Notes: generated by a model from the letters alone, not told the origin. 64,000 nucleotides of DNA from Guyanagaster necrorhizus (GCF_019112545.1 NW_025064894.1:894717-958716), one strand, 5' to 3'. Numbered from the stretch's first letter, positions 1 through 10,921 are shown. Program-made: numbers and translations.

Positions 1-405
1 GGAGCGTCGCTGGTGATCAGGTCCTCTTCGCTGCTCCGTCGTTCTTGAGCAACGAGGAAGACGATAAGGCGGGATATGATGGAGGAGGAGAAGCTCTCCA
101 TGACTGCATCTGTGTGGATGAAGTGCACACCAGGACTCTCCAGTAAGTGCTCCATCATCTGAAGTATGGACATATATTGATGTGCATTGTGCAGTGCACG
201 TACTCGAGAACTTCCTGGACATTACCCATTCGTCGTACAAGCCTCATACATCCTCACATTCACCGAAAAGTGGCATACTCCCGCCAAGATTCTGTGCAGA
301 TCTGTTTACAGTGTCCTCATCACTCACGTCAACACGCTTATCACTTCATCATTTTGGTGAGTTTGGACAAAATATCCCGGAGCAGCGTGTCCGGTAAGAC
401 ACTTT
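1..405 (+). pseudogene. Dynamin-like GTPase pseudogene, 5' piece
   Basis: This stretch aligns with 9676-10080 inside the intact dynamin gene: the end of its exon 7, intron 7 and exon 8. I count about 5 differences in the first 304 bases; after that, identity falls sharply to roughly three quarters. The splice sites survive, but exon 8 has a one-base insertion near 330-350 that shifts the frame. The copy stops near the exon 8 donor (394) and the next exons are missing here; they appear in order at 5450-6055. The copy probably continues left of the window. It would encode part of the dynamin middle (stalk) domain. It is read as a broken paralogue, not an active gene. Confidence 0.88.
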
Positions 406-866
406 TTTTCTTTCGGAAATTTCAAACAGTCTAACAAAATCGTTATTGGCATTCGGATTCTCGCTGGTTAGAACGCCGGAGGAAAGACATATGGTGGCCT
501 CCGTGAGGCGATTTGCTAAGGTTTGACGCCAATTTTGAGTCAGCAATACCTGCGTATGTACTCTCCCTGGTACACCGAGAGCCGGCACGGAAAACGAGGA
601 CGAGTAGAAGGCAATGAGGGTCCTAAACGAAGGTAAAAATGAAAAGCAATGTATAGATCGCACTGCTCGCAGTGGTTGCTATTTCCGGTGTTGAATCATC
701 ATCGGCCATTGAGTTCTGCGACGGCCAAGTAAATTTTAGAATTATTTCTCTACGACGAAATCTTCGGACATGAAAAACACAAGTTGTATTATTTGTATCC
801 CATATGCAGCTGATTCAATGTCCAAAAACACAATAGCAGCGTCTAGATAGTAGCAAACATGCAAAA
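406..866. other. Intergenic, nothing recognised
   Basis: AT-rich sequence between the dynamin fragment and the F-box stop codon. Open frames are short and resemble no protein I know. The first 30 bases may still be decayed dynamin intron 8, because a T-rich run follows the donor as in the intact gene. Confidence 0.5.
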
Positions 867-2069
867 TTAACTTAGGTATCGTCTGGAGACTGTCAACAAC
901 CCGCGCCTTTCAACTTGTTCAAAGAACGCAGCACCTTTGAACGTCAATCCCTCCAGCTCGCCTTCCCACAACAGCCACTCGGCTTTCTCTTCTCCTTCTT
1001 CATCCCATTCCTCCGGAGTTGCGCTGAACACGAGCTCAACCCTGCTCAATTCCATCTTGGATAAAACTGCATCGAGCTCTGCCCACTTGTCCGGACTCCC
1101 AGATATGCCAATCAGGTCATACTCCAATTGGACCTCCTTTAAGCACCCCCCCTGAGCTCTGCGTAGCAGGTGTATGAGCCAATCTGTTAGCTCGTCGTAG
1201 TCTTTGCATGCATCCACCGGATACGAGCGCCAGGGGGTGGTCATAAGCAATCGAAGCCTGGTAATGTTTTGGATATCCGGAACGGGTATCTCTGGCTTGG
1301 AGGCTCCCACTAGAAATAACTCATCCAGGTGCGTATAAGGAATCACGTCATATTGTGGGATGTTTTGCTCCGGATAATAAATTGGGTAGGTAAGCCGTCG
1401 AATACGAGGTGGCATGGAGAGGAGTGGGAGGAGGCACTTGATAGTATGCACGTCCGATTGGCTGCTGCCACGGGTAATCACTAATTCCTCAAGGTCAAGG
1501 GAAACTTCAGACGGTGAGGATGTCTCTTCAACAATGTCTACGTCGCATAGCGCTAGCTTATTTAATTTGTGGAACCCCCCGAGGAAGGTGCCAAGGTTCG
1601 TCACAGAACAGTGATTCATTTCCAATTCCTCAATTTCAGGCCAGACGATATTAATACCGACTAGTTCCACCTGGACAAGATGCAAGGACGTCAAATTCGT
1701 CATCATTGCAAAGACGATGGGCAGCTGTGGTTCAGAGGCAACCCATGTACGACAGGGGGCATTGAACCAGTCGGGATTTTCGCTCAACGTAAGGGTCCTT
1801 ACAAGTGCCGCCACATTTTGGCACTTCTTCGAGAAATTTTCGCAGCGATTGAACGACCGATTTGGGAGGAAATCGAAGTGTATGACATGGAATAGGTGAT
1901 AGTGGCTGCGGTGGACAAGTTGGCGAGAGGATAATGCGCAAGCTGTGAGAGAGGGAACGTCATCGGACAGAGCGTCAATTATTTCATCTATGAGTTCTGG
2001 TGGTAATCTAGGTGTCCAAACTGCACGTTGTGAGGTAGATTGTGAGGTACTCATGGTGGTCATGGACAA
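867..2069 (-). CDS. F-box/LRR-like protein
   Basis: Single-exon gene of 400 residues. After a Ser/Thr-rich start, residues about 20-60 form an F-box-like motif (LPPELIDEIIDAL, then a conserved CALSSRQL segment), the usual Skp1-binding helix bundle of fungal F-box proteins. The rest carries irregular leucine-rich strands (for example LTSLHLVQVEL and LEELVI). The family is expected to be a substrate receptor of an SCF ubiquitin ligase; the substrate is unknown. The acidic C-terminal part (EEWDEEGEEKAEW) is typical of these expanded basidiomycete families. Two further Met codons follow within the first six residues, so the exact start is uncertain by a few codons. It lies inside the 5-kb block separating two dynamin pseudogene pieces, which suggests it arrived or was relocated there. 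Confidence 0.82.
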   Translation of the reverse strand: MSMTTMSTSQSTSQRAVWTPRLPPELIDEIIDALSDDVPSLTACALSSRQLVHRSHYHLFHVIHFDFLPNRSFNRCENFSKKCQNVAALVRTLTLSENPDWFNAPCRTWVASEPQLPIVFAMMTNLTSLHLVQVELVGINIVWPEIEELEMNHCSVTNLGTFLGGFHKLNKLALCDVDIVEETSSPSEVSLDLEELVITRGSSQSDVHTIKCLLPLLSMPPRIRRLTYPIYYPEQNIPQYDVIPYTHLDELFLVGASKPEIPVPDIQNITRLRLLMTTPWRSYPVDACKDYDELTDWLIHLLRRAQGGCLKEVQLEYDLIGISGSPDKWAELDAVLSKMELSRVELVFSATPEEWDEEGEEKAEWLLWEGELEGLTFKGAAFFEQVERRGLLTVSRRYLS

Positions 2070-2100
2070 AGTTCAGGGCAGGGGCTTTGAGGTCCCTCCC

Positions 2101-2106
2101 TTATAA
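2101..2106 (-). promoter_or_regulatory. TATA-like box of the F-box gene
   Basis: TTATAA on the minus strand, 32-37 bases upstream of the ATG at 2069, followed by a G-rich run. The short distance implies a very short leader or a non-functional match. Confidence 0.35.
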
Positions 2107-3256
2107 GTACCGTGACCGAGACTTTTATTTCCTAATTTAATTATGAGACAAAGGTTTCAGGTGATAAAGTGTGCTCCAGACATCTAACAGTTTGACTTTT
2201 GATTGATCAAAATTCACAAGAATCATGTCCACTCTGGTATACATCGCTAATATTAGTAGCACACTTCACATCTATCCCTCACAAGAAGGTATTGGGAGCG
2301 TAGATAGGAGGAGGTGGAGGCGGATTCAGACCGTAGCATGTGCCCGTTTAGGGGCGGCGTAGACATAGAGCGCCCGTTCCGCAGCTAGACGAACTAATCT
2401 GTTCATTCACCTACCATCGACTACAAGGTATTCCAGTATACCCCAAGCTTCTCGAGAAATCAACCCACAATCCACCATCCAATAGAAAAGGAGATGACTT
2501 CGATGATGTAAAAGGCATATGATGACCAAGACCATGATTATTTGTCGTCGTCCGATCTGAAGGCACTTGGGAGAAGCTATTGCAACATGTCAGGAAATCT
2601 GAATGATCCAAACCACAGACATAACGAACACCGCAAGATGCTCCATAGCGAGAGATAATCAAGATTCCCATGTATACTCCTGCAGTACCAGTGAGATTTT
2701 GTACCTATTTTAGAGAAGGAAACATACCATTGCAAAAAGCATTCAAGACAGTTTCATTCAGAAATGAATCCATATTCCCAAAGACCGCTTGTACGGGCAA
2801 ACCCATCAGCCCGTTTACTCCAACGTCTCGTATTCTCTTCTCCCGCCAAGCACTGCAATTGGATGCGCTTGTTGTCTCAGGCCGGATGGACGGCACCACA
2901 GCCAACTGGCTTGGCTTCATGTGCGCAGGTGAGACCTCCCAGAAATAAATCATTCCTCCATGTCACAGAGATAGAGAGAATTCCGCATGTCCACAACAGT
3001 TTCTTAAGTCAACGTGAATCATGAATTCCGTACATACATAACAAAGCGAGTACAGAGAAATTATTACTTGTATAACTTCTGTCTGAAGTGAAGAGAGTTC
3101 AAAGCCTAGCGGTACGGTGTAAAGTGGTGAATGGATGTATTATATATGGTTCAGGATAGTCGACGGATTTCAACGGAGAGCAACGAGACAAAGAGAATGT
3201 TAAAAGTTCTTAGCTTTGCGGGTGAGGGAAAATGGGCAACGCGAGAGACAATTGCC
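2107..3256. other. Intergenic, no gene recognised
   Basis: Open frames of 60-92 residues occur on both strands, mainly 2411-3024, but none matches a family I recognise and none joins convincingly through introns. A minus-strand frame at 2705-2953 is the most protein-like of them. Treated as non-coding or decayed. Confidence 0.4.
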
Positions 3257-4194
3257 TCAATGGGAGATACTCATATGCTGCTTCAGATTGTCTTTCCTGC
3301 TGAAAGACCTCAGGCAGCCTTTTTTCAGACATTTATAAGCTAGGGAGCTGTGAGCACCGGAACCGAGAGAAAAGGTTGAGCGCACGCTTGTAGCACGTGG
3401 AGGCGCCTGATATGCCTCTTCAGATGCTCGCCTCGAAGGAAGCACTTTCCGCATCCTTCGTACTTGCAAACGTATCGCCTGTAGCCCTTGTTGGGAGGGC
3501 ATGTCTTCTTCAGGCCGAACGGAATCGATGCAATCAACGTGTGAGGTTCTGCTTCAACCTGATCGTCTTGGCGGAACTCCGGAGCAACGGAAACTTTCCT
3601 TCTGCGCCTTTTCTTATCGCCACGGCCGTCGTTCTCGCTCAAGTGGTTCGTCGTCGTGGTCGACCGAGTTCTCTTTCTGGTGGTCGAGGGTCCTGGACTA
3701 GGGCGGTAGGCAGAATCAGAATCCGATTCGTCGTCTCTGTGGTAGGAAAATTCGGACTCCAACTGTGGTGAATCGCTCAAAGATTCCGTGTGCGGGTTAG
3801 AAGCTAAGGATACCTCCGAGTCGGACTGTAGCATTCTAGATGGCGAGAGATCCTGATGAGCGGGCTGTGCATTTGCCTCAGGAGAAGGCGATGGGTCAGG
3901 AAGTTGCTCCGGGGTAGATGGTGTCGCGGGAGGAGTCAAAGGAGGGTCCAAGGGAAATGTCGAAGTGTCGCCAGAAATGATGGGCGAGTCCGCCGTTGAC
4001 AGAAGGTAAGAGATAAAGCCTTCGGAGATGTCATCTCTGAAAAACATCTGCGCGAAAGAAGTGGCATCCTCCGTGGAATCGAAGTAGGAGAGGTAGTCGT
4101 ATGGGCCGTTCTGGGAAAACGGAGGACCTGAAGATTGGGTTGGACTCTCTGTCTCATGTGAATCCTCAGGCCGCGAAGATGGGATGCCATTCAT
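3257..4194 (-). CDS. C2H2 zinc-finger transcription factor, Msn2/4-like finger pair
   Basis: The N-terminal ~230 residues are acidic and Ser/Pro-rich (likely an activation region), followed by a basic tract (KKRRRRK). Two adjacent C2H2 fingers end the protein. Finger 1 is CX4CX12HX4H with the contact segment RGEHLKR; finger 2 is CX4CX12HX4H with RKDNLKQ, and the protein stops right after its last His. Yeast Msn2/4 carry RSEHLKR and RSDNLSQ, so binding to an AGGGG-type stress element is a reasonable inference. A frame change between the fingers needs an intron. The best fit I see is a 38-nt GT-AG intron near 3345-3385, which leaves a linker two residues longer than usual. The start at 4194 (MNGIPSS) is preferred because a TATA box lies about 70 bases upstream; an in-frame ATG at 4284 lies upstream of that box. 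Confidence 0.82.
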
Positions 4195-4260
4195 CTGCAG
4201 AGCGGTGGTGGCGGTGGTGGTGGTTACTGCTAGAAATGACTCGAGCCAAGTTTTCGCCCT

Positions 4261-4267
4261 TTTTATA
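4261..4267 (-). promoter_or_regulatory. TATA box of the zinc-finger gene
   Basis: TATAAAA on the minus strand, about 67 bases upstream of the ATG at 4194, a normal fungal spacing. It overlaps the last codons of the neighbouring P4-ATPase fragment ORF, so the promoter lies exactly at the edge of that fragment. Confidence 0.6.
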
Positions 4268-4934
4268 CGAAAATGCCAAGACAAATCGGGGATCCTCGAT
4301 CATGTCTTGATTTCATACGCAAATCCAAAAGCCGACCCGAAATAAACCGATGCGTACTCATTCGTTTCCTCGTGCTGTTGAACTCGAGGACCTTTAAAAG
4401 TGTGTACTTCTCCGACTGGCCCGTGACTTCTATGTCAAAAATATCCTTCGATTTCTTGACAAAGGGGAACCCAACGTTTCGCGCGGCAGCCACCAACGCG
4501 GTCGCGTCCGGCGATTCAGCCTTGTTATCCAAGTGATACGGTAACTCTTGGGGCTCGGATTTGTCGGAAAGGGCTGTGTGACCCAAAGCGAGCGCTCGGA
4601 AGAAGGCGATGAGGTGACCCCGTTGTTCAGACGAACGGTCCGCCAAATTCTGCGCGAGTTTAGGTGACACCAGAGTCAGCTTGTCCGGCTGAAGGTACCG
4701 GTTCTTAAAGGTGCGTTCCATAACACTCAACATTTGCTGCTTGAGCGCTGCAAGTTTCTCCGTCAAGTCACGGGGATCAAGGGGGTCTGCATTGCCTTCT
4801 TGGGTTGCAGCACCACGCTGCGCCTCCGTCACCCCCTCCATATGCGATACCATGAACCGAGGTAAATAAACGACGTTGTGAGAACTATTAGAGTAGCTAA
4901 GTAAGTGTATACTGGTATAGTAGCCAAGAAGCAT
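4263..4934 (-). pseudogene. P4-ATPase (phospholipid flippase) fragment
   Basis: An open frame of 223 codons whose residues about 32-192 (4841-4356) match the region of fungal Drs2/Dnf-type flippases around the nucleotide-binding domain. Landmarks are EGVTEAQRG, MERTFKNRYLQ, HLIAFFRALALGHT, KAESPDATALVAAARNVGFP and LEFNSTRKRMS. Everything else is missing: there is no transmembrane helix, no actuator domain, no phosphorylated DKTG site and no C-terminal half. Residues 1-31 and 193-223 do not look like the family, so homology ends abruptly at both sides. It cannot be a working pump. It is an intron-free piece moved or left in the block between the dynamin pseudogene halves. Whether it is transcribed cannot be told. 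It is most likely a degraded transposed segment. Confidence 0.83.
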
Positions 4935-5449
4935 ACCTCAATCAGCGCAGTAAGAGTAAAACGACTGAGGTTGCTGATGTGGCTATGGGGTAGTTAGGAG
5001 TATGGTAAAGAAAATGTACCTAACAATCGTGTATAAAAAATAAGAGTAATGCTCGAGACTGGCGCCGGGTATCACGCATCTCCTTCAATAGGAAACAGAC
5101 CGAAGCACATACATTGTCCATCCCGCCCGATCTTACCGGCCATCCGCATGCTACTTCGAGTCATGCTCAAGTTTTCTCTCCGCTCCACTTGCTCTCTGGA
5201 TCCTCATACATCGTGTCGGGGAAAACTCACTGACGCGCTGCCCTCATGTCTGAGATTAGCTTGAGAGAGTTGCGATACCGCCTCGCACAGCGAGTATCCC
5301 ACCCCGTACCTTTGACGTGGAATTATGTTTCGAAACGATGACGTTACCACTTGGACCAGATGAGAAATGAGTTAGATAGTTGGGATGTGATGGGAGAGAA
5401 GCCCGATAGATCAAACGTATTTCCAGATATCGCTGCCTCTTGTCCTCGG
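4935..5449. other. Intergenic, nothing recognised
   Basis: No coding frame of note. The right end, near 5450, is where similarity to dynamin exon 9 resumes. I saw no clear target-site duplication matching the left break near 405. Confidence 0.45.
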
Positions 5450-6055
5450 ACTGGCTTAAGAAATATTATCGATTGTATACCCTCAATACTCATTATCTGT
5501 CCAATTACACTGAGAAATTCCTTGCGTATTATAAAGGGGCTCGGCGCCAGCAGGACCATGGAACGTTGACGTCCACTTTGGAAAAGTATATCCGAGTTTT
5601 CCTCAACTTGAGTAGGCAAGGACTGATCACATTGATTTCTAGTCCTTCCGACGAGATTAATACGATCCTATCGGGCCTGAACAATGTCGGTATCCCATGG
5701 AATTCAAGGCTCGGACTTGGTGAGGGCTGCTTCCTACTGATCACGTGGAAGCGTCTTTGAAGATAATGGCGGACGTCCGTGCGTACTTTCAAGGTATGCC
5801 CCTTTGATTTCCACTTCGTCGGCACCCCTCTGAAATAAAATCCAGTCGCCTACAAGCGCTTCGCTTCCATCGACTACGATTTCGTCCGAGGCCTCCACCG
5901 AGGCTTGTTGTAAAATTTTATCAGAGCAGCTGGGAATCGACGGTCCTAATGGACAATTGACTTGCAAGGAGCTCGCTCAAGAGTCCTCCCCAGATCGCGG
6001 GGGCCGCCGTGAAGAACTGATGTGAAAAAGCTGGAGCGTTTGCAGAGCGCTAGTG
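5450..6055 (+). pseudogene. Dynamin-like GTPase pseudogene, 3' piece
   Basis: Aligns with exons 9, 10 and 11 of the intact dynamin gene (about 10190-10820), including both introns at the expected places. The end of the stalk and the GTPase effector domain are recognisable, for example YTLNTHYL followed by YTEKFLAYYKGA. Identity is visibly lower than in the 1-304 piece. Coding is destroyed: part of exon 10 is altered and shortened, and a two-base insertion near 6010-6015 puts TGA in the codon run that reads LMKKLERLQSA in the intact gene. With the piece at 1-405 it makes one collinear but interrupted dynamin copy. Confidence 0.87.
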
Positions 6056-6176
6056 AATAATTGGTGACGGGATGAATGGGTATAACTCCGGGCTCTTGCC
6101 GTCGAGGATACAGTAATATAGATGCGTAGTGGTTCTTTATGGTTTTAAATTACTCCTTCATCTCTCCGGTCAAATA

Positions 6177-6196
6177 CGGTCCGGTCCGGTCCGGTC
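6177..6196. repeat. Microsatellite (CGGTC)x4
   Basis: Four perfect tandem copies of CGGTC within AT-rich intergenic DNA. Confidence 0.85.
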
Positions 6197-7913
6197 TCTG
6201 ACGTGCAATTGAGGGCTGGTATTTTGGTTACATCGTTGATCAGTTCGTTGCGGCTACTACCACCACCGACATTGAATTTTATTCACTCTCTTATTGACAG
6301 AAGAATATATGTGAGTATCTACGAACGAGTGTAAGTATCATAGTCATAAGCACAGTAGGGATATACATACCTCAGTCGGGCACAACGCGGGTGAAGCGAC
6401 TGAGGCATACAGATAGGAACGGCTGGACTATATAGGTGATCGGGAAACGACAGGAGGTGTAAGTATATATAAGGCAAATAGAGCGAGTGATCAAAAAGTA
6501 AGATAAGATGAAACGTACGGATATCCTCCAACATCTCTTGGGGGCCTAGTGAGACGGTTCCAGAAGCCGCCGTATTCAGCTCGTTGTTAATGACTTGAAG
6601 CGCACTGGTATGTAATTCAGGACTCCGCAGAGGAGGTCCGAGTCGCCGCCTTCTGGCAGTATGTAATTTCATTTTGTTTATCATTATGGACCATAAAGAA
6701 GAGGGACATCCTTGATTGAAAGCGGAGTCTTGGAAATTTACCTCTAGCCTCCGTTACCATGAAGATTTGTCCAGTCCAATGCGGGAATGTAGGAGCTTGC
6801 TTTCAATGCTTATTGTCACGAAGAAACTGTCGGTGCTCCTTGATTTGCAAAGTACGTCATCTACTCTCCTATAGGTCGGTACCGGATTAACGCTGTCGGT
6901 AAAAGAAACCCGACGCCACTTAATGACCGTGTTTACGTTTGGTTAATTAACAGTGAGTACTATTCCTATACCCTTGTTGTGCCTCATATTTCTGAACAGA
7001 AAATACCCGTAGACCTGTGTTCATCGGCCACTAACTGGAATTTAGACTACTGGACCATTCATTCCCTGATACACGTGTTTTGTAGCGGGAAAGGATGCCG
7101 ATTGATTGTGGGGTCGGAGTCGTTCTCAAGGAAACGCGAATCTTCCAAGACGGTTGTCGTGCTCAGACAGAAGGCAGGAAGTTAGTTGTCTGTCCTGATG
7201 ATGCCGTTTGTTACATATTCATGCCTCTGCGTGCCAGAGAATGACATCTTGATCGGATTTGCTGTGGAAATTTTCTTCTCGTGTTTTTTGTCGAACTGAT
7301 AGAAGTTGCTTTTCTGGACATTCGCTTATGAATTGGACGCTACATATACGGGGGGAAGCACAATTGGACAATTCAATTCAGCCGAGGGGAAAATGGAGGT
7401 CATGCAGTATTAATGCAGTCTATAGAGAGGCGGATCATTCCAAGAAGCCCGGGCGTGCTGTATTCCAAGTTTCTGTAGGTGGCGCCTTAATATGATGCCC
7501 GAAATCCAGCAACCATCCTGATAGGTGTCCACCCGGATACAGATAGACTGGCACCTACATGCCTGTGTCATTGAACAGTGAGTTCACCTTCACTCATCTT
7601 GGGCCACCACTACTTAAATGATTTTTTATAGGCTATTATTTAAGCGCCGTCGGTGGATCGACGGCGTCCGATTACTGTCACGAGTCTGTCGTTTCTATCT
7701 TAGAAGATGCGCTTCTTTGACACGTTTTGCTTTGAATAAGGCTACAGAGATACCAGGTTTGCTTTTATTGTGCCTGCTGGGTCGGCGAAACGGCCTGTAA
7801 AAAGCCCGTGACTTTCAGTTAAGCGCCCATCCATGCATACACTTCGATTCTCTGATTCTCTTCGGAGTGCTCTAATAAATCATTTAGACATGCACACCCA
7901 CCCTCGCTTGGGG

Positions 7914-7919
7914 TATAAA
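7914..7919 (+). promoter_or_regulatory. TATA box of dynamin A
   Basis: TATAAA, 51 bases before the ATG at 7970, with a C-rich tract after it. Position and match to consensus both fit a core promoter. Confidence 0.65.
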
Positions 7920-7969
7920 GAGTCATCCCCCCTGTCCCTCCAAAATCCCAATCTTGTCCTCGCCTCGAC

Positions 7970-10836
7970 ATGTCTGTCTACGATACCAACTCTGAGAGTG
8001 ATACTGGCTTTGCAGATTTTGTCAAAGGAGGTGGTGTCGGTCTCGCCAACCCAGCAGTATCCAAAAGCCGTCGCAGACTCCTGGATTTAATAAATCGTCT
8101 GCACAGCACCGGGTCAGTGGATTTTTCTGGGTCCTACGCCGTTCGCTTCAATGATCATCCCGCTTTTTCAGTGCTCAGGTGGACATTGACCTTCCACAGA
8201 TTGCTGTCACCGGGTCTCAGAGCGCGGGAAAGTCATCTCTCATCGAGTCGATTTCCGGTATCACCCTTCCTCGTGCGACAGGTACATGCACAAGGTAAAT
8301 CCTCATGGAACCTCAATTTTCCCGTTTAGCACCTGTCTGATTCAGGAACCACATAATAGGTGCCCTACAGAGTGTCGTCTAGCGAGCTCTACCGAAACCT
8401 GGAAATCCATCATTTCGTTACGGTTCATCAAAGACGCCAATGGCCAGCTGCTGGGTACGGCGCGTAACGAGCAATTCGGCGAGGTCATCCACGACAAGGC
8501 AGAGGTCGAAGAGCGCATTCGACGGGCCCAACGCGCTATTTTAAACCCGAACCGACGCTCTACAGACTTTCTCGAGGGCGAAGATGAGGATCTGCCCGAA
8601 AACCTGCTTTCCTTTTCCACCAACTGCGTTTCGGTGCAGATCACTGGGCCGGGCGTCGCAGATCTATCTTTCTGTGATTTACCCGGTAACGTCTGGTTGT
8701 AAATTATTTAGCGTAACTTGGAGCGCTGATATCCGGCTTTCTAGGCTTGATCGCAAGTGTCGGTAGTACCGGAAACGAAGGCGACATCAAGCTTGTCAAA
8801 ACGTTGGTGGAATCATACATCTCCAAACCGAGCTGTCTGATTCTCCTGACCGTCGCCTGCGAAAGTACGTAACTTGAGAAATTTAATTTTACTAATTTTT
8901 CTTAATGCTCAATTCACAGCCGATTTTGAGAACCAAGGCGCTCATCACCTAGCGAAGATGCATGACCCAGAAGGAAAGCGCACCATCGGTCCGTCATTGT
9001 TTTTTTACACCCTTCAAATCGTTCCTTGTATTCGCTGACATGTTTATTATCTCAGGCGTGCTCACCAAACCGGACCGCATCCCCCCCGGCGACGAGGCTG
9101 GCTGGCTGAATTTCATCCGCAACGAAAGGGAGCCTCTTGAAAACAACTGGTACTGCGTAAAGCAGCCTTCGTCCTCGGACATCAAGAACGGCATCACATG
9201 GGCCGAAGCACGAACCAAGGAGAACGAATTCTTCGCGATGACGACTCCCTGGGCCGAAGTCGATCCCATGTACCAGCGTTATCTGCGCACCTCGAATCTT
9301 GTCGAGCGTCTGAGCAACATTCTCTCCGATTTGATATCGAAAAGGTATGCGTATGCCCCCCCACCCATCATCTTGTTTTCCCCTGGCCCCAGACTCGGAT
9401 GCTGATATTTGGAAATCTTAGACTTCCAGACATCCAAGTGGAGCTCGAGCACGCTATGGAAGGAGCCCTCGACCAGCTGGCCAAACTGCCTAAGGAGCCA
9501 TCCAAGAACCCGCTGCACGAGATCTCGGCCCTCCTCGCCGCGTTTAGCATGGACGTCTCTAAACATGTCGAAGGTAAACCTGACGAGGAGGGGATCCTTC
9601 AGTCCATTCGACCGGCTCAGGAAATGTTCAAGCGGGATATTCGAGGGACCGTTCCGCAGTTCCGTCCGTTTGAGCGGAGCGTCGCTGGTGATCAGGTCCT
9701 CTTCGCTGCTCCGTCGTTCTTGAGCAACGAGGAAGACGATAAGGCGGGATATGATGGAGGAGGAGAAGCTTTCCATGACTGCATCTGTGTGGATGAAGTG
9801 CACACCAGGACTCTCCAGTAAGTGCTCCATCATCCGAAGTATGGATATATATTGATGTGCATTGTGCAGTGCACGTACTCGAGAACTTCCTGGTCATTAC
9901 CCATTCGTCGTACAAACCTCATACATCCTCACATTCACCGAAAAGTGGCATACTCCCGCCAAGATTCTGTGCAGATCTGTTTATGGCGTCCTCACCGAGC
10001 TTATCAACAGGCTTATCACCGAACACTTTGGTTCGTTTGGGCAACAACTCCTGGAGCAGCGTGTTCGGTAAGAGATAGATATCTCGATGTTCTTCCTCAT
10101 GGCCCTAACTAACACTTTTTGTTTTTGTTTTGGGGCAGAGTATGCGTCCAGGAGCACCTGAAGAAACAGCTCGAGCAAACCGAGGCTCGAATCGAGTGGC
10201 TCGTCAAGCTGGAAGCCCTGCCGTATACTCTGAACACTCACTACCTCTCCGACTACACCGAGAAATTCCTTGCGTACTACAAAGGCGCGAGGAGCAAGCA
10301 GGAACACGGAGCTCTGACTTCGGCACTAGAAAGGTATTATCCGAGTTTTCTTCATTTGATAATCGCAGACTGATTTAAAAACGTCGTTCAGCTCTCATAG
10401 CACCGTCAGTGAGATCCTATCGGGCTTAAACACCGTCGGCATCAGTGGAGTCCAAGGCGAAGATTTGGCAAAGCTGCTTCCTGCGGACCGCATGGAGGCA
10501 TCTTTGAGGATAATGGCAGACGTTCGGGCGTACTTTCAAGGTATGCCCCTTTTGATTTCCACTTCGTCGGCTCCCCCTCTGAAATAAAATACAGTCGCCT
10601 ACAAACGGTTCGCCGACAACGTCCCTCTCGCCATCGACTACGACCTTGTTCGAGGCGTTGACCGAGGCTTGTTGGCGACTTTATCCGAGCGATTGGGAAT
10701 TTACGGATCCAACGGAAAAGACATCTGCGAGGAACTCACCCAAGAGTCACCCCAGGTCGCCGGTCGCCGTGAGGAATTGATGAAAAAGCTGGAGCGTTTG
10801 CAGAGTGCCAGCGAAGAATTGATGGGAACCAGCTAA
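7970..10836 (+). CDS. Dynamin-like GTPase A
   Basis: Eleven exons: 7970-8112, 8172-8294, 8360-8685, 8745-8864, 8920-8988, 9056-9344, 9422-9817, 9870-10067, 10139-10333, 10392-10540 and 10595-10836. They sum to 750 codons (749 residues) with all phases agreeing. The GTPase domain has the P-loop GSQSAGKSS (residues 62-70), the switch II motif DLPG (195-198) and the G4 motif TKPD (264-267). The middle/stalk region follows (TRELPGHYPFVVQ), and a GTPase effector domain ends the protein. There is no PH or proline-rich domain, so it belongs with the Mx/Vps1/Dnm1-like soluble dynamins that assemble on and remodel membranes. Which membrane it serves cannot be told. The 3' end lies 85 bases from the convergent complex I gene. 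Confidence 0.93.
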
Positions 10837-10921
10837 ATACATACTGATCAATGTGATAGATGACATGATACAGTAAAAATAAGTGATTTTTGGCGATTTC
10901 CAGTTTCTAGTTACATGTTCA

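Larger units (their letters stand above)
6056..7969. other. Long intergenic region upstream of dynamin A
   Basis: No established gene. It holds a short CGGTC repeat (6177-6196), a possible Cys-rich mini-ORF starting at 6759, and a perfect 8-bp stem with 6-nt loop at 7645-7666. Open frames at 6319-6684 (-), 6979-7185 (+) and 7259-7495 (+) are not recognised. The last 60 bases form the dynamin promoter. Confidence 0.45.

Noticed and set aside
1..405. Left edge as the end of an intact dynamin gene
   Set aside because: Exon 8 has a frame-shifting insertion, and the following exons are displaced by 5 kb and also broken.
9279..9833. 184-codon antisense open frame within dynamin A
   Set aside because: It lies opposite to exons 7-8, which have strong dynamin motifs and matching phases. 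It is a shadow of the real gene.
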